Origin: Streptomyces cyaneofuscatus
GTDB lineage: Bacteria > Actinomycetota > Actinomycetes > Streptomycetales > Streptomycetaceae
Direction of reading: 5' to 3'
Length of the DNA: 64,000 nt
Assembly (NCBI RefSeq): GCF_000718135.1
Contig: NZ_JOEM01000008.1
Span: 124,001-188,000, forward strand
Shown: positions 42,796-51,909 of the stretch, piece by piece
How positions within the stretch are numbered: the first letter of the stretch is position 1
Layout of the letters: each line of letters starts with the position of its first letter
Translations under genes and position numbers: made by a program
Notes under the pieces: generated by a model
The model's input: the letters and a program-made list of their open reading frames with translations, nothing else
Told to the model about the DNA's origin: nothing
The model's database searches: none

Positions 42796-44892
42796 CTAGA
42801 CCAGGTACGGCAGCAGCCGGTCCGGGGTGAGCGGCAGTTCGCGCAGCCGGGCACCGGTGGCGTGGCGGACGGCGTTCCCGATGGCGGCGGCGGTGCCGAC
42901 GATGCCGATCTCACCGATGCCCTTGGAGCCCATGGGGTTGAGGTGGCGGTCGTCCTCGTCGATCCAGTGCGCCTGGATGTCGAGGGCGTCGGCGTGGACG
43001 GGCACGTGGTAGGCGGCGAGGTCCTTGGCCGTGAAGTCGCCGAAGACCGGGTCGATGGCGGAGCCCTCGGTCAGCGCCATGCCGATGCCCATGACCATGC
43101 CGCCGATGAACTGGGAGCGTGCGGTGCGGTCGTTGAGGATCTTCCCGGCGGCATACACGCCGAGGAGCCGGCGGACCCGGACCTCGCCGGTGACGGAGTC
43201 GACGGCCGTCTCGGCGAAGTGGGCGCCGAAGGCGTGCCGGGCGTACGGGGATTCGGCGGCGGTCTCCTCCTCGGTGTCGCCGGTGGCGGTGAACCCCTCG
43301 GCGGGCAGCAGGCCCCGGTGGTCGGCGAGGTGGCCGGCCAGGGCGGTGGCTGCCTTGTGCACGGCCCACCCCCAGGAGGCGGTGCCGGAGGAGCCGCCGG
43401 CGAGCGGGGCGGTGGGCAGGTCGGTGGAGCCGATCCGCACGTCGACGCTCTCCACGTCGGTGGCGAGGGCCGACGCGGCGATCTGGGCGAGGACGGTCCG
43501 GGCGCCGGTGCCGATGTCGGTGGCGTTGACCTCGATCCGGAAGGTGCCGTCGGCCGCCGCGTGGGCGCGTGCGGAGGACCGGGAGACGAGGACGGGGTAG
43601 GTCGCCGAGGCCACGCCCGTACCGAGCAGCCAGCGGCCCTCCTGGCGGGCGGCGGGGCGCGGGTCGCGGCCGTGCCAGCCGAACCGCTGGGCGCCCTCGC
43701 GCAGGCAGGCGGCCAGGCCCCGGCTGCTGAAGGGGCGGTCGCTGTCCGGTTCGGTGGCCGGGTCGTTGCGCAGCCGCAGCTCGACCGGGTCCATGCCGAG
43801 CGCCGAGGCCAGTTCGTCCATGGCCGACTCCAGCGCGTACATCCCCGAGGCTTCGCCGGGGGCGCGCATCCAGGAGGGGCTGGGGACGTCGAGGGCGGTC
43901 ACCCGGTGGGTGGTCGTGCTGTCCGGGGATCCGTACATCGTGCGGGCGGGCACGGCGGCCTGCTCCACGAACTCCTTGATGGTGGAGGTCTGGGTGACGA
44001 CCTCCTGGGAGAGGGCCTGGAGGGCGCCGTCGAGATCGGCGCCGAGGCGCACCCGCTGGATCGTGGGGGCCCGGTGGCCCACGACCTCCGCGAGCTGGGC
44101 GCGGGGGAAGACCAGCTTCACCGGGTGGCCGGTGTGCCGGGCGGCCATGGCGGCGAGGATCGCCTGCGGGCGGGTGGTGCCCTTGGAGCCGAAGCCGCCG
44201 CCGACGTGCTCGGAGACGACGGTGATGTGTGCGGGATCCAGGTCGAAGACCCGGGCGAGGCTCTTGCGTACGGCGTTGGAGCCCTGGCTGGAGTCGTGGA
44301 CGGTGAGGTGCCCGTCCTCCCACCACGCGGTGGCGGCGTGCGGCTCCATGGGGTGGTTGTGCAGCGAGAGGAGGCGGTAGGTGGCGTCGACCTGGACGGG
44401 GGCGGCGGCGAAGGACCGCTCGAAGTCGCCGCGCCTGCGGACGGCGGGGAAGCCGCCGTTGGCCTCCTCGGGCGTGTAGAGGCCCGGGTGGTCCTCGGTG
44501 AGGGTCACGTCGTGCTCGTCGCTCTCGTACTCGACGAGCAGCCGCCCCGCGCCCGTCCGGGCGGCTTCCGGGGAGTCCGCGACGACGAGGGCGATCGGCC
44601 AGCCGTGGTGCGGGACCCGGTCGCTCTGGAGGACGGCGAGGATCGGGTCGTCGGGTTCGGCGAGGGACGGCGCGTTGTCGTGGGTGAGGACGGTGTGGAC
44701 GCCGGGGACGGCGAGCGCGTCGACCGCCCGTACGGCGGTGACCCGGCCGGCGGCGATGGTGGCCGGGACCGGCCAGGCGTACAGGGTGCCGGGCGGGGTG
44801 TGCTCGGCCGCGTACCGGGCGGTGCCGGTGACCTTGTCCCGGGCCTCCCTGCGGACGACGGGCGCACCGGTGAGCTGCGGGGCGTGGGACAT
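42796..44892 (-). CDS. Molybdopterin-binding subunit of xanthine dehydrogenase-family aldehyde oxidoreductase
   Basis: This 698-aa large subunit has VSEHVGGGFGSKG, RAPGEASGMYALE and the catalytic Glu region KGIGEIGIVGTA near the end, as in PaoC/YagR. It binds molybdenum-cytosine-dinucleotide-type cofactor and hydroxylates an aldehyde or heterocycle. It is the third gene of a three-gene minus-strand operon after the 2Fe-2S and FAD subunits, 28 nt from the latter. The start is the ATG at 44892. No MCD-insertion chaperone (PaoD/XdhC) lies next to it in this window. Confidence 0.92.
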   Translation of the reverse strand: MSHAPQLTGAPVVRREARDKVTGTARYAAEHTPPGTLYAWPVPATIAAGRVTAVRAVDALAVPGVHTVLTHDNAPSLAEPDDPILAVLQSDRVPHHGWPIALVVADSPEAARTGAGRLLVEYESDEHDVTLTEDHPGLYTPEEANGGFPAVRRRGDFERSFAAAPVQVDATYRLLSLHNHPMEPHAATAWWEDGHLTVHDSSQGSNAVRKSLARVFDLDPAHITVVSEHVGGGFGSKGTTRPQAILAAMAARHTGHPVKLVFPRAQLAEVVGHRAPTIQRVRLGADLDGALQALSQEVVTQTSTIKEFVEQAAVPARTMYGSPDSTTTHRVTALDVPSPSWMRAPGEASGMYALESAMDELASALGMDPVELRLRNDPATEPDSDRPFSSRGLAACLREGAQRFGWHGRDPRPAARQEGRWLLGTGVASATYPVLVSRSSARAHAAADGTFRIEVNATDIGTGARTVLAQIAASALATDVESVDVRIGSTDLPTAPLAGGSSGTASWGWAVHKAATALAGHLADHRGLLPAEGFTATGDTEEETAAESPYARHAFGAHFAETAVDSVTGEVRVRRLLGVYAAGKILNDRTARSQFIGGMVMGIGMALTEGSAIDPVFGDFTAKDLAAYHVPVHADALDIQAHWIDEDDRHLNPMGSKGIGEIGIVGTAAAIGNAVRHATGARLRELPLTPDRLLPYLV

Positions 44893-44920
44893 GGCGGCGG
44901 GGCCTCCGGTCGGTGGGGTG

Positions 44921-45931
44921 TCAGATGGTCGGGCCGGCCTCGGGACCGTGCGGGTCGCTGAGTTCGCCGAGGACGTCCTGGGCGACGCGGCGGACGAGGT
45001 CCACCTTGAAGGCGTTGTCGCGCAAGGGCTGCGCCTCGGCCAGTTCGGCGATCAGGGCGTGCTGGAAGGCTGCGGGGGTGGCGGGGGCGCCGAGCAGTTC
45101 GGCCTCGGCCCGGCGGGCGCGCCACGGGCGGTGGGCGACACCGCCGAACGCGAGCGTGGCCCGTTCGACGCGGCCGCCCGCCACCTGGAGGGTGGCTGCA
45201 ACGGAGACCAGTGCGAAGGCGTACGACGCCCGGTCGCGGGCCTTGCGGTAGCGGGAGACCGTGCCGGGGGCGGGCGGCGGGAGGACCACCTCGGTGATCA
45301 GCTCGCCGGGCCTGATCACGGTGTCCTGGTCGGGGTTCTCCCCCGGCAGCCGGTGGAACTCGGTGACGGGGACGGTCCGTTCGCCCTCGGGACCCAGCAG
45401 CACCACGGTCGCGTCGAGCGCGGCGAGGGCCACGGCCATGTCGGAGGGGTTGGTGGCCACGCACTCGGCCGAGTGCCCGAGGATCGCGAGGTCGCGGTGG
45501 GATCCTTCGCGGGCGGGACAGCCGGAGCCGGGGAGCCGCTTGTTGCAGGGCTTGGAGACGTCCTGGAAGTACGAGCAGCGGGTGCGCTGGAGGAGGTTGC
45601 CGCCGGTGGTGGCGGTGTTGCGGAGCTGCCCCGAGGCCCCGGCGAGCAGCGCCTGGGTGAGCACCGGGTAGTCGCGGCGTACGTCGGGGTGGGCGGCGAG
45701 GTCGCTGTTGCGGACGGTGGCGCCGATCCGCAGGCCGCCGTCGGGGGCCGGGGCCACCCGGTCCAGCGGGAGCTTGGTGACGTCGATGAGGAGGCCGGGT
45801 TCCTCGACCCCGAGTTTCATCAGGTCGACGAGGTTGGTGCCGCCGCCCAGGAACCGGGCTCCGGTCCCTTCCGCGCAGAGCCGTACGGCCTCGGCGGTGG
45901 TGGTGGGTCGCTGGTAGCCGAACGGTTTCAC
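44921..45931 (-). CDS. FAD-binding subunit of PaoABC-like aldehyde oxidoreductase
   Basis: 336 aa. The FAD domain shows RFLGGGTNLVDLMKLGVE and NTATTGGNLLQRTRC. It also has the Cys-rich insert CSYFQDVSKPCNKRLPGSGC characteristic of PaoB, which carries an extra 4Fe-4S cluster. It relays electrons between the 2Fe-2S subunit and FAD. The GTG start at 45931 overlaps the stop of the 2Fe-2S gene by 4 nt (GTGA), so the N-terminus is fixed by coupling. Confidence 0.92.
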   Translation of the reverse strand: MKPFGYQRPTTTAEAVRLCAEGTGARFLGGGTNLVDLMKLGVEEPGLLIDVTKLPLDRVAPAPDGGLRIGATVRNSDLAAHPDVRRDYPVLTQALLAGASGQLRNTATTGGNLLQRTRCSYFQDVSKPCNKRLPGSGCPAREGSHRDLAILGHSAECVATNPSDMAVALAALDATVVLLGPEGERTVPVTEFHRLPGENPDQDTVIRPGELITEVVLPPPAPGTVSRYRKARDRASYAFALVSVAATLQVAGGRVERATLAFGGVAHRPWRARRAEAELLGAPATPAAFQHALIAELAEAQPLRDNAFKVDLVRRVAQDVLGELSDPHGPEAGPTI

Positions 45932-46491
45932 GGGGTCACGTCCTCGATGGCTTCGACGATCCGGGGGTAGGCCCCGCACCGGCACAGGTTGCCGCTCATC
46001 CGCTCGCGGATCTCCTCCGCGTCGAGAGGGGCGGGGTCGGCGGTCAGGGCGTCCGGCGGGGTCGCGTGCGACGGGTGGCCGTCGGCGGCCTCCTGGAGCA
46101 TGCCGACGGCCGAACAGATCTGCCCGGGGGTGCAGTAGCCGCACTGGAGGGCGTCGCGCTCGACGAACGCCTGCTGCAAGGGGTGGAGGGTGTCGCCGTC
46201 GGCGAGACCCTCCACCGTGGTGATCGCCGCACCGTCCTGGGCGACGGCGAGCAGCAGGCAGCTGTTGGCGCGGCGGCCGTCCACGAGGACCGTGCAGGCT
46301 CCGCACTGGCCGTGGTCGCAGCCCTTCTTGGCGCCGGTCAGGCCGAGCTGTTCCCGCAGCAGGTCCAGGACCGTGGTGCGGTGGTCGAGTGTCACCTCGG
46401 TCTCCTCCCCGTTGATGTACAGGGTCACGGTGGACCGTTCGACGGTGACCGGCTCCGGTGCGGTGACCGCTTCCAGGGCGAGGGAATCCAT
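45928..46491 (-). CDS. 2Fe-2S subunit of PaoABC-like aldehyde oxidoreductase
   Basis: 187 aa. The plant-type ferredoxin half has KKGCDHGQCGACTVLVDG. The helical half binds a second cluster with QCGYCTPGQ and LCRCGAYPRI. It resembles PaoA/YagT, but no Tat signal is visible, so the complex is probably cytosolic here. It is the first gene of the operon; the GTGA overlap couples it to the FAD subunit. Confidence 0.93.
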   Translation of the reverse strand: MDSLALEAVTAPEPVTVERSTVTLYINGEETEVTLDHRTTVLDLLREQLGLTGAKKGCDHGQCGACTVLVDGRRANSCLLLAVAQDGAAITTVEGLADGDTLHPLQQAFVERDALQCGYCTPGQICSAVGMLQEAADGHPSHATPPDALTADPAPLDAEEIRERMSGNLCRCGAYPRIVEAIEDVTP

Positions 46492-46539
46492 GCTCGAACA
46501 CCTTTCACTTCGGGCTGCTGTCGGGGCGACGCGGGCGCG

Positions 46540-46929
46540 TCAGCGGTTCTCCAGGCGCAGCCGTACCTCCTGCTCCTGGTCCCCCGCCGCCGTACCGACG
46601 ACGCGTACCGCGAACGCGCCGGTGAGGTGCTCGCGGAGCCGGTCGACGGCCCGGTAGCCGCCCTGGGCGTCCACCGTGACCGGGGCGGTCAGCGTCACGG
46701 GGTGGGCGGCGGCCTTCGGCTCGGACACGTCGACGGTGGTGACCCAGACGGTCGGGCAAGGGCCGCTCGTCGCCTCGGGTTCGTCGCCCGCGTCCCGGTC
46801 GGAGTCGAAGGCGCTGCCAAGCACGCCGAACACGCTCCGCGCGTCCGCGAGGTCGCACCGGCTCAGCGACACCAGCACCTCCTGACCGGCCGTGGAGTCG
46901 TCGCCGCTTCGTTCGGGGGTGCTGTTCAC
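46540..46929 (-). CDS. Hypothetical protein of about 129 aa
   Basis: A soluble protein with no signal peptide. It has a beta-rich core with VSLSRCDLADARSVFGVLG and VWVTTVDVSEP, then a C-terminal beta strand VRVVGTAAGDQEQEVRLRL. The start is set at the GTG at 46929, because GGAAGGA lies just upstream of it; the ATG at 46944 has a weaker site. It sits between the aldehyde oxidoreductase operon and the F420 oxidoreductase gene, same strand. The family is not recognised. Confidence 0.65.
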   Translation of the reverse strand: MNSTPERSGDDSTAGQEVLVSLSRCDLADARSVFGVLGSAFDSDRDAGDEPEATSGPCPTVWVTTVDVSEPKAAAHPVTLTAPVTVDAQGGYRAVDRLREHLTGAFAVRVVGTAAGDQEQEVRLRLENR

Positions 46930-47018
46930 GAAGGTTCCTTCCATCGGGTGCCGGCCTCGGGTCCACTCCAGGCTCACCCCGCGCCGGGCCGACGGCGACA
47001 CGGGAGGGCCGAAGAGGG

Positions 47019-47984
47019 CTACAGCTCCCGCAGAGCGGGCAGGAGGGACTTCTCCGCCCACGAGATGAAGGACTGCTGGTGTTCCCCGCCCACCTGGACC
47101 AGTGCGATCTCGGTGAATCCCGCGTCGCTGTAGGCGCGCACCGCGTCGACGAACGTGTCGACGTCCGGTCCGCACGGGATGGCGGACGCGATGTCCTCCT
47201 TGCGGACGAGTTCGGTCGCCTGGGCGAAACTCGCCGGTCCGGGGAGTTCGGAGTTGACCTTCCAGCCGCCGACCGACCAGCGGAACTGTTCGTGAGCGCG
47301 GGCGACGGCGGCGTCGCGGTCGGGGTCGTAGCAGACGGGCAGCTGGCCCACCCGGGGCTTCCCGGTGCCTCCGTGCCGGTCGAAATCGTCCAGCAGGCCG
47401 CTCTTCGCCTCGGTCGCGATCACCAGGTCGGCGCTGCGGCCCGCGAGGGCGCAGGAGGCCGGGCCGGAGACCGCGACGCCGATCGGCACCCGGGCCTCGG
47501 GCAGGTCCCACAGCTGAGCGTTCTCCACGTCGAAGTGGGTGCCGTGGTGGTTGACGTTCCCGCCGTCGAAGAGAGTGCCGATGATCTCCACGGCCTCTTC
47601 GAGCATCTCCAGCCGCACATGGGCGGCGGGCCATCCCCCGCCGACGACGTGTTCGTTGAGGTTCTCGCCGGAGCCGAGGCCCAGCCGGAAGCGGCCCTCG
47701 GCGAGGATCTGCAGCGTCGCGGCCTTCTGGGCGACGACGGCCGGGTGGTAGCGGGTGGTCGGACAGGTCACGTACGTCATCAGGCCGATGCGCTCGGTGG
47801 CCTGCGCGGCCGCGCCGAGGACCGCCCACGCGTACGGGGCGTGGCCCTGTTCCTGGAGCCAGGGGAAGTAGTGGTCGGAGGTGACGGAGAAGTCGAATCC
47901 GGCCTTCTCCGCGGCCACCACGTCCCGTACGAGCTCTCGGGGTCCGGTCTGTTCCGTCATCATCGTGTAGCCGATTCGCACCAT
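47019..47984 (-). CDS. F420-dependent LLM-class oxidoreductase (G6PDH-like)
   Basis: A 321-aa luciferase-like TIM-barrel protein. It matches the F420-dependent glucose-6-phosphate-dehydrogenase-related subfamily: FSVTSDHYFPWLQEQGHAPY, LMTYVTCPTTRYHPAVVAQK and LGLGSGENLNEHVVGGGWP. It should use coenzyme F420 as hydride carrier; the substrate is unknown. The ATG at 47984 is chosen because residues match the family from VRIGYTMMTE onward. A much longer upstream in-frame extension to 48599 is Arg/Ser/Gly-rich and not family-like. Confidence 0.9.
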   Translation of the reverse strand: MVRIGYTMMTEQTGPRELVRDVVAAEKAGFDFSVTSDHYFPWLQEQGHAPYAWAVLGAAAQATERIGLMTYVTCPTTRYHPAVVAQKAATLQILAEGRFRLGLGSGENLNEHVVGGGWPAAHVRLEMLEEAVEIIGTLFDGGNVNHHGTHFDVENAQLWDLPEARVPIGVAVSGPASCALAGRSADLVIATEAKSGLLDDFDRHGGTGKPRVGQLPVCYDPDRDAAVARAHEQFRWSVGGWKVNSELPGPASFAQATELVRKEDIASAIPCGPDVDTFVDAVRAYSDAGFTEIALVQVGGEHQQSFISWAEKSLLPALREL

Positions 47985-48072
47985 GCGAAACGCTTTTCCC
48001 CTGAGATACTCATAAAACATGAATTGATGTGAACGGCCGACTGACACCCTCCTCCCGGGGTATGCGGCAACC

Positions 48073-48429
48073 ATGGACGTATCGAACGGAGCCACGCAGT
48101 CACTGGCCGCCACACTCGCCGACGGGACGGGCGCGCTGGCGGCCGTCCTCTTCCCCATCGCCGCGCTCGCCGTGGTGGGTCTGCTGATCGGCGGTTTCCT
48201 GCTCGGCAAGCGGAAGAAGGACACCGAACTGCCGCCGCCGCTCCCCCACGAGCAGCCCGTGAAGCCGGAGGGGCGCACGCACATCGACGCGCACGACCCG
48301 CACGCCTCCGACCGCTTCCCCGCCGACGGCAGCGCCCTCAACCCGCACCAGCTCGACGACCACGGCAACGCGCCGCTCCCGCCCCACCAGGACGACCCGC
48401 GCACCGATACGGATCCTCCGCGCAGCTGA
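48073..48429 (+). CDS. Small membrane protein with proline-rich tail (DUF6479-like)
   Basis: A 118-aa protein. Residues about 20-46 form a single transmembrane helix (ALAAVLFPIAALAVVGLLIG) followed by a basic stop (GKRKK). A hydrophilic Pro/His/Asp-rich tail of about 65 residues follows. The layout suits DUF6479-type streptomycete proteins, whose function is unknown. The ATG at 48073 is 88 nt from the divergent oxidoreductase start. A hairpin immediately follows the stop. Confidence 0.75.
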   Translation: MDVSNGATQSLAATLADGTGALAAVLFPIAALAVVGLLIGGFLLGKRKKDTELPPPLPHEQPVKPEGRTHIDAHDPHASDRFPADGSALNPHQLDDHGNAPLPPHQDDPRTDTDPPRS

Positions 48430-48454
48430 CCCGTCCCCCCGCAGGGGGCGGGTC
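48428..48454 (+). terminator. Hairpin at the 3' end of the DUF6479-like gene
   Basis: A G/C-rich stem of 11 bp with a single bulged T (GACCCGTCCCCC and GGGGGCGGGTC) around a CGCA loop, overlapping the stop codon. It lies only 30 nt before the next plus-strand start and may attenuate read-through into the CDF gene. Confidence 0.55.
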
Positions 48455-48483
48455 CGTCGGCCCCCTCGTCACCGGAGGTGGTG

Positions 48484-49335
48484 ATGAGCCGGTCGGCCGC
48501 CGACCGACAGACCCGCCTCACCGTTCTGGTCGCGCTCGCGGCCAACCTGGTGATCGCGGCAGCCAAAACCGTGGGCGGGCTGGTTTCCGGCTCGCCCACG
48601 CTGCTGTCCGAGGCGGCTCACTCGGTCGCCGACAGCCTCAACGAGATCTTCCTGCTCGCCGCCCTCCGGCGCAGTCGCCGCCCCGCCGGCGCCCATCACC
48701 CGTTCGGCTACGGCAAGGAACGCTACTTCTGGGCGCTCCTCGCCGCGGTCGGCATCTTCGTGATGGGCGGCTGTTTCTCGTTCTACCAGGGGCTCCACGC
48801 CCTGCGGCGCGACGACGACGAGTCCCCCACCGGCTACACCGCCGGGCTGATCGTGCTCGGCGTCGCCTTCGTCGCCGAGAGCACCTCCCTGACCCGCGCC
48901 CTGCACCAGGCGCGCGGCAAGAAGGGCGCGGCCATCGACCCGGCGCTGCGGACCGTCATCGCGGAGGACAGCACGGCGGTGCTCGGCGTCAGCCTGGCCA
49001 TCGCCGGGATGTCCCTGCACCTGGCCACCGGAAGCGTGGTCTGGGAGGCGGCGGCCTCCCTGGGCATCGGACTGCTCCTCGTCGACGTCGCCTTCCGGCT
49101 CGGCCGGAACGCCCGGGACCAGCTGATCGGCGAGTCCGTGGCCGAGCTTCTCACCATGCGCCTGGGCATGCACTCCGTCCTGGTGGCGGCCCGCATCGAC
49201 CTGGCCCCCGGCATCGACAGCGAGCGGGTGGAGGAGGTCTCGATGCGCATCCGGCACGCGATGGGCGAGCGGTGGCCGCAGGCGGACCAGGTCTTCCTGG
49301 ACATCACGAACGCCCCGCCGCGCATCGGGCTCTGA
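48484..49335 (+). CDS. Cation diffusion facilitator family transporter
   Basis: A 283-aa integral membrane protein with about six hydrophobic segments. The metal-site motif EAAHSVADSLNE and a second site IAEDSTAVLG are the CDF membrane-site signature. A C-terminal cytosolic domain (about 205-283) ends with a metal-sensing-like fold. These proteins export divalent metals such as zinc, cobalt or iron by proton antiport; the metal is not certain. The ATG at 48484 follows GGAGG; GTG codons 3 and 6 nt earlier are less well placed. Confidence 0.9.
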   Translation: MSRSAADRQTRLTVLVALAANLVIAAAKTVGGLVSGSPTLLSEAAHSVADSLNEIFLLAALRRSRRPAGAHHPFGYGKERYFWALLAAVGIFVMGGCFSFYQGLHALRRDDDESPTGYTAGLIVLGVAFVAESTSLTRALHQARGKKGAAIDPALRTVIAEDSTAVLGVSLAIAGMSLHLATGSVVWEAAASLGIGLLLVDVAFRLGRNARDQLIGESVAELLTMRLGMHSVLVAARIDLAPGIDSERVEEVSMRIRHAMGERWPQADQVFLDITNAPPRIGL

Positions 49336-49435
49336 GCGCGGCCCGCGTTGCGCCGCCGCACCGGCCGTCCGAGGGTGGGTGCTGGACCGCAAGCGGCCGC
49401 CCCCGCGCCGCACACCCGTGAGAAGGCAGTGGACC

Positions 49436-50260
49436 ATGACCGGAAGCGACCCCCGTACGGCCCCCTCGGCAGCGCCCCTGACGGGCCCCGCCGCGCCGTG
49501 CTGGGTCACCCTGATGACGCGGGACCTTCCATCCGCCCAGCGGTTCTACGCCGAAGTGCTGGGCTGGTCGTTCCGCCCGGGGCAGCTCGGCGCGGAGTTC
49601 TCCGTGGCCCGGCGCGGCGACATCCCGGTGGCGGGCATCTTCGCCGTGTCGACCGCGTACCAGGTCGCGGTGGCGTGGACGCCGTACTTCGCGGTGGCGG
49701 ACGCCGATGTGGCCGCCGCCCGGGTCCGGGAGCGCAGCGGCACGGTGGCGGTGGGGCCGCTGACTCTCGGCAAGGGGCGCGGCGTCCTGGCCTCGGACCG
49801 GGACGGTGCCGCGTTCGGCCTCTGGGAGCGCACCGAGCCCTCCGCCTCCCCGCCGGCCCCCGACGGCCACGCGCACGCCTGGCTGCGGCTGCGGACCCGC
49901 AACGCCTTCGACGCGGCGATCTTCTACGGCGAGGTACTCGACTGGGCGAGCGGGCGTCCCGGATGCTGCGACGTCGCGTACGAGGGTGACGAGGTCATCG
50001 TGCGGTGCGAGGGGCGGCCGCTGGCCCGGATCAGCTCCGGGGCGGTGGAGGCCGCCGTCGATCCGCTGGTGCGCCCGCACTGGCTGGTGCAGTTCCCGGT
50101 GGCCGACGTGCCCGTGACGGTCGCGGCGGCCGAACGGCAGGGCGGCTCCCTGGTCGAGGAGCGGTCTGCCCTCGGCGGCAGGGAGGCCACCCTGCGGGAC
50201 CCTGACGGCGCGCTGTTCACGGTCACCGACCTGCGTGGTCCGGTGGGTCCGGAGAGCTGA
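49436..50260 (+). CDS. Two-domain VOC family protein
   Basis: A 274-aa protein with two tandem VOC modules. The first (about 20-130) starts CWVTLMTRDLPSAQRFYAEV, and the second (about 145-265) contains DAAIFYGEVLDW and ends REATLRDPDGALFTVTD. The second domain is of the type common in PhnB-like hydroxylase or glyoxalase paralogues. The ligand and reaction are unknown. The ATG at 49436 has an AAGG site. It converges on the DUF6328 gene with 5 nt between the stops. Confidence 0.85.
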   Translation: MTGSDPRTAPSAAPLTGPAAPCWVTLMTRDLPSAQRFYAEVLGWSFRPGQLGAEFSVARRGDIPVAGIFAVSTAYQVAVAWTPYFAVADADVAAARVRERSGTVAVGPLTLGKGRGVLASDRDGAAFGLWERTEPSASPPAPDGHAHAWLRLRTRNAFDAAIFYGEVLDWASGRPGCCDVAYEGDEVIVRCEGRPLARISSGAVEAAVDPLVRPHWLVQFPVADVPVTVAAAERQGGSLVEERSALGGREATLRDPDGALFTVTDLRGPVGPES

Positions 50261-50265
50261 GCGGT

Positions 50266-50799
50266 TCAGTCCTTCTTGCCGGCGGACGAGCCCTTGGTGA
50301 ACGGCTCGTCCTCGCGCGGTCCGGAGCGGCCGCGGGCCAGGGCCCAGACGGGGAAGATGAACCAGCAGGCCAGGAACCACAGCGCTATCCCGCCGACCAG
50401 CCAGAGCGCGAAAGTGTTGTGAAGCGCGACCCGCATGATCAGCAGCAGGGTCGAGCACATCGTGAAGAAGAGCAGCACGAGACCGAGGACGGTCATGCGT
50501 GACGCCCAGATGACCGTCTCCGGCTTCATCCGGCGGCCGGTGAGCAGCCGGTGGTAGGTGACGGGGCCGATGAGCGCGGCGACGGTCGCCGAGCCGAGCA
50601 CCACCGTGACGACGTAGATGTCGCGGTCCAGCTCCGAGAGGTCGCCGAACCTCGGCTGGAACACCACGGCGAGGAGAAAACCGAAGAGGATCTGCACCCC
50701 GGTCTGGGCGACACGCAGTTCCTGGAGCAGTTCGGACCACTGCCGGTCCGCTCTCTCGTCCTCGGTCTCCTCGCGGCCTCTGCCATTGGCCTCCGACAC
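50266..50799 (-). CDS. DUF6328 family membrane protein
   Basis: A 177-aa protein. Its N-terminus is acidic (REETEDERADRQWSELLQEL), then LRVAQTGVQILFGFLLAVVF opens four predicted transmembrane segments (about 36-55, 70-90, 104-125 and 129-152), and a charged tail follows. This matches the DUF6328 pattern, whose function is unknown. The GTG at 50799 has a GAGGGGG site. It is preceded by a 224-nt divergent intergenic region shared with the VOC gene at 51024. Confidence 0.82.
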   Translation of the reverse strand: MSEANGRGREETEDERADRQWSELLQELRVAQTGVQILFGFLLAVVFQPRFGDLSELDRDIYVVTVVLGSATVAALIGPVTYHRLLTGRRMKPETVIWASRMTVLGLVLLFFTMCSTLLLIMRVALHNTFALWLVGGIALWFLACWFIFPVWALARGRSGPREDEPFTKGSSAGKKD

Positions 50800-51023
50800 A
50801 GGGACCCCCTCTGTTCGACATGACCGGGTGCTGACACACCCGTTCGATCCGGGACTACAGGTGCCCCGGCCGCACAGAACCAATCCACCGGGATCGGCGC
50901 CCGATTCCCACTCGACCCGGTCGCGCCATCCCCTTAAGATCTCTGCCACGGCATCGCGCGTCGGTCACCGTCCGGGTGAGGCGTGGAGGTAGCCCGTGAG
51001 ATGCCCGTTGGAGGCATTCCACC

Positions 51024-51404
51024 GTGTCGGTCGAGTTGAACCACACCATCATTCATTCCCGCGACAACCGCGAGTCCGCCGCATTCCTGGCGGATCTGCT
51101 GGGCCTGGAAGTCGGAGAGGAATGGGGCCCGTTCGTCCCCGTCGTCCTCGCAAACGGCGTCACCCTGGATTTCGCGACGATCCCCGAGGCGTCCATCACC
51201 CCGCAGCACTACGCCTTCCTCATCTCGGAGGCGGAGTTCGACGCGGCGTTCGGCCGGATCCAGGAGCTGGGGATCGCGTACTACGCCGATCCGCATCTGA
51301 GGTTCCCGGGCGAGATCAACCACAACGACGGCGGCCGGGGTGTCTACTTCCCCGATCCGAGCGGTCACGGCCTGGAGCTCATCACCCGCCCCTACGGCGG
51401 CTGA
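51024..51404 (+). CDS. VOC family protein (glyoxalase-like)
   Basis: A 126-aa single VOC domain: ELNHTIIHSRDNRESAAFLA forms the first metal-His strand, with LISEAEFDAAFGRI and YFPDPSGHGLELITRPY at the C-terminus supplying the usual His/Glu ligands. It may be a dioxygenase or a resistance protein. The GTG at 51024 follows GGAGG at 9 nt. It converges on the GNAT gene with 10 nt between the stops. Confidence 0.85.
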   Translation: MSVELNHTIIHSRDNRESAAFLADLLGLEVGEEWGPFVPVVLANGVTLDFATIPEASITPQHYAFLISEAEFDAAFGRIQELGIAYYADPHLRFPGEINHNDGGRGVYFPDPSGHGLELITRPYGG

Positions 51405-51414
51405 GCGCGGGCCT

Positions 51415-51909
51415 TCAGCGCCCCACGGGGAGCAGGAGTTCGGGGCGGTCCCACATCACCGCGGGCGGGTTCGCCCGGACGGTGCCGACGCGCTCGGCGC
51501 CCACACCGCAGTAGAAGCCCTCGGCGGGCGGGTGGGACACGATCCGGACTCCGGTGAGGCCCGCCCGCCGTGCCTCCTCGCGCAGATGGCCGATGAGCAG
51601 CCGCCCGATGCCGAGCCCCTGCGCCTCGTCGGCGACGAACATCAGGTCGAGCTCGGGCGGCTGGAGGAGCAGCGCGTAGAAGCCGAGGACCCGGTCGTCG
51701 GCGCGGTCGGCGGCGACGAAGACCCGGTGCGCCTCGATGTAGTCCGGTCCCACGCGGTATCCGGCGACCATCGGGGCGTACGGGCCCTCGTAGGCGCGTG
51801 ACGTCCGGACCAGCCGGGTGAGCCGGCGGGCGTCCCGCGCCGTGGCCCGGCGGATCACGGGGTCCGGGCGGTGCGGACCTCGCCCGGAGTGCGTAACTCC
51901 TGATCTCAT
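51415..51909 (-). CDS. GNAT family N-acetyltransferase
   Basis: A 164-aa protein with the GNAT acetyl-CoA signature: the beta-strand LDLMFVADEAQGLGIGRLLI contains the Q-x-x-G-x-G pyrophosphate loop, and VRIVSHPPAEGFYCGVGAE forms the closing strands. The substrate is unknown. The ATG at 51909 has no Shine-Dalgarno. A TAATAC box lies about 10 nt upstream, so a leaderless transcript is possible. Confidence 0.85.
   Translation of the reverse strand: MRSGVTHSGRGPHRPDPVIRRATARDARRLTRLVRTSRAYEGPYAPMVAGYRVGPDYIEAHRVFVAADRADDRVLGFYALLLQPPELDLMFVADEAQGLGIGRLLIGHLREEARRAGLTGVRIVSHPPAEGFYCGVGAERVGTVRANPPAVMWDRPELLLPVGR

Noticed and set aside
47985..48599. Upstream in-frame extension of the F420 oxidoreductase
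   Set aside because: The extension is Arg/Ser/Gly-rich, lies opposite the 48073..48429 gene and has no family match. The family begins at the ATG at 47984.
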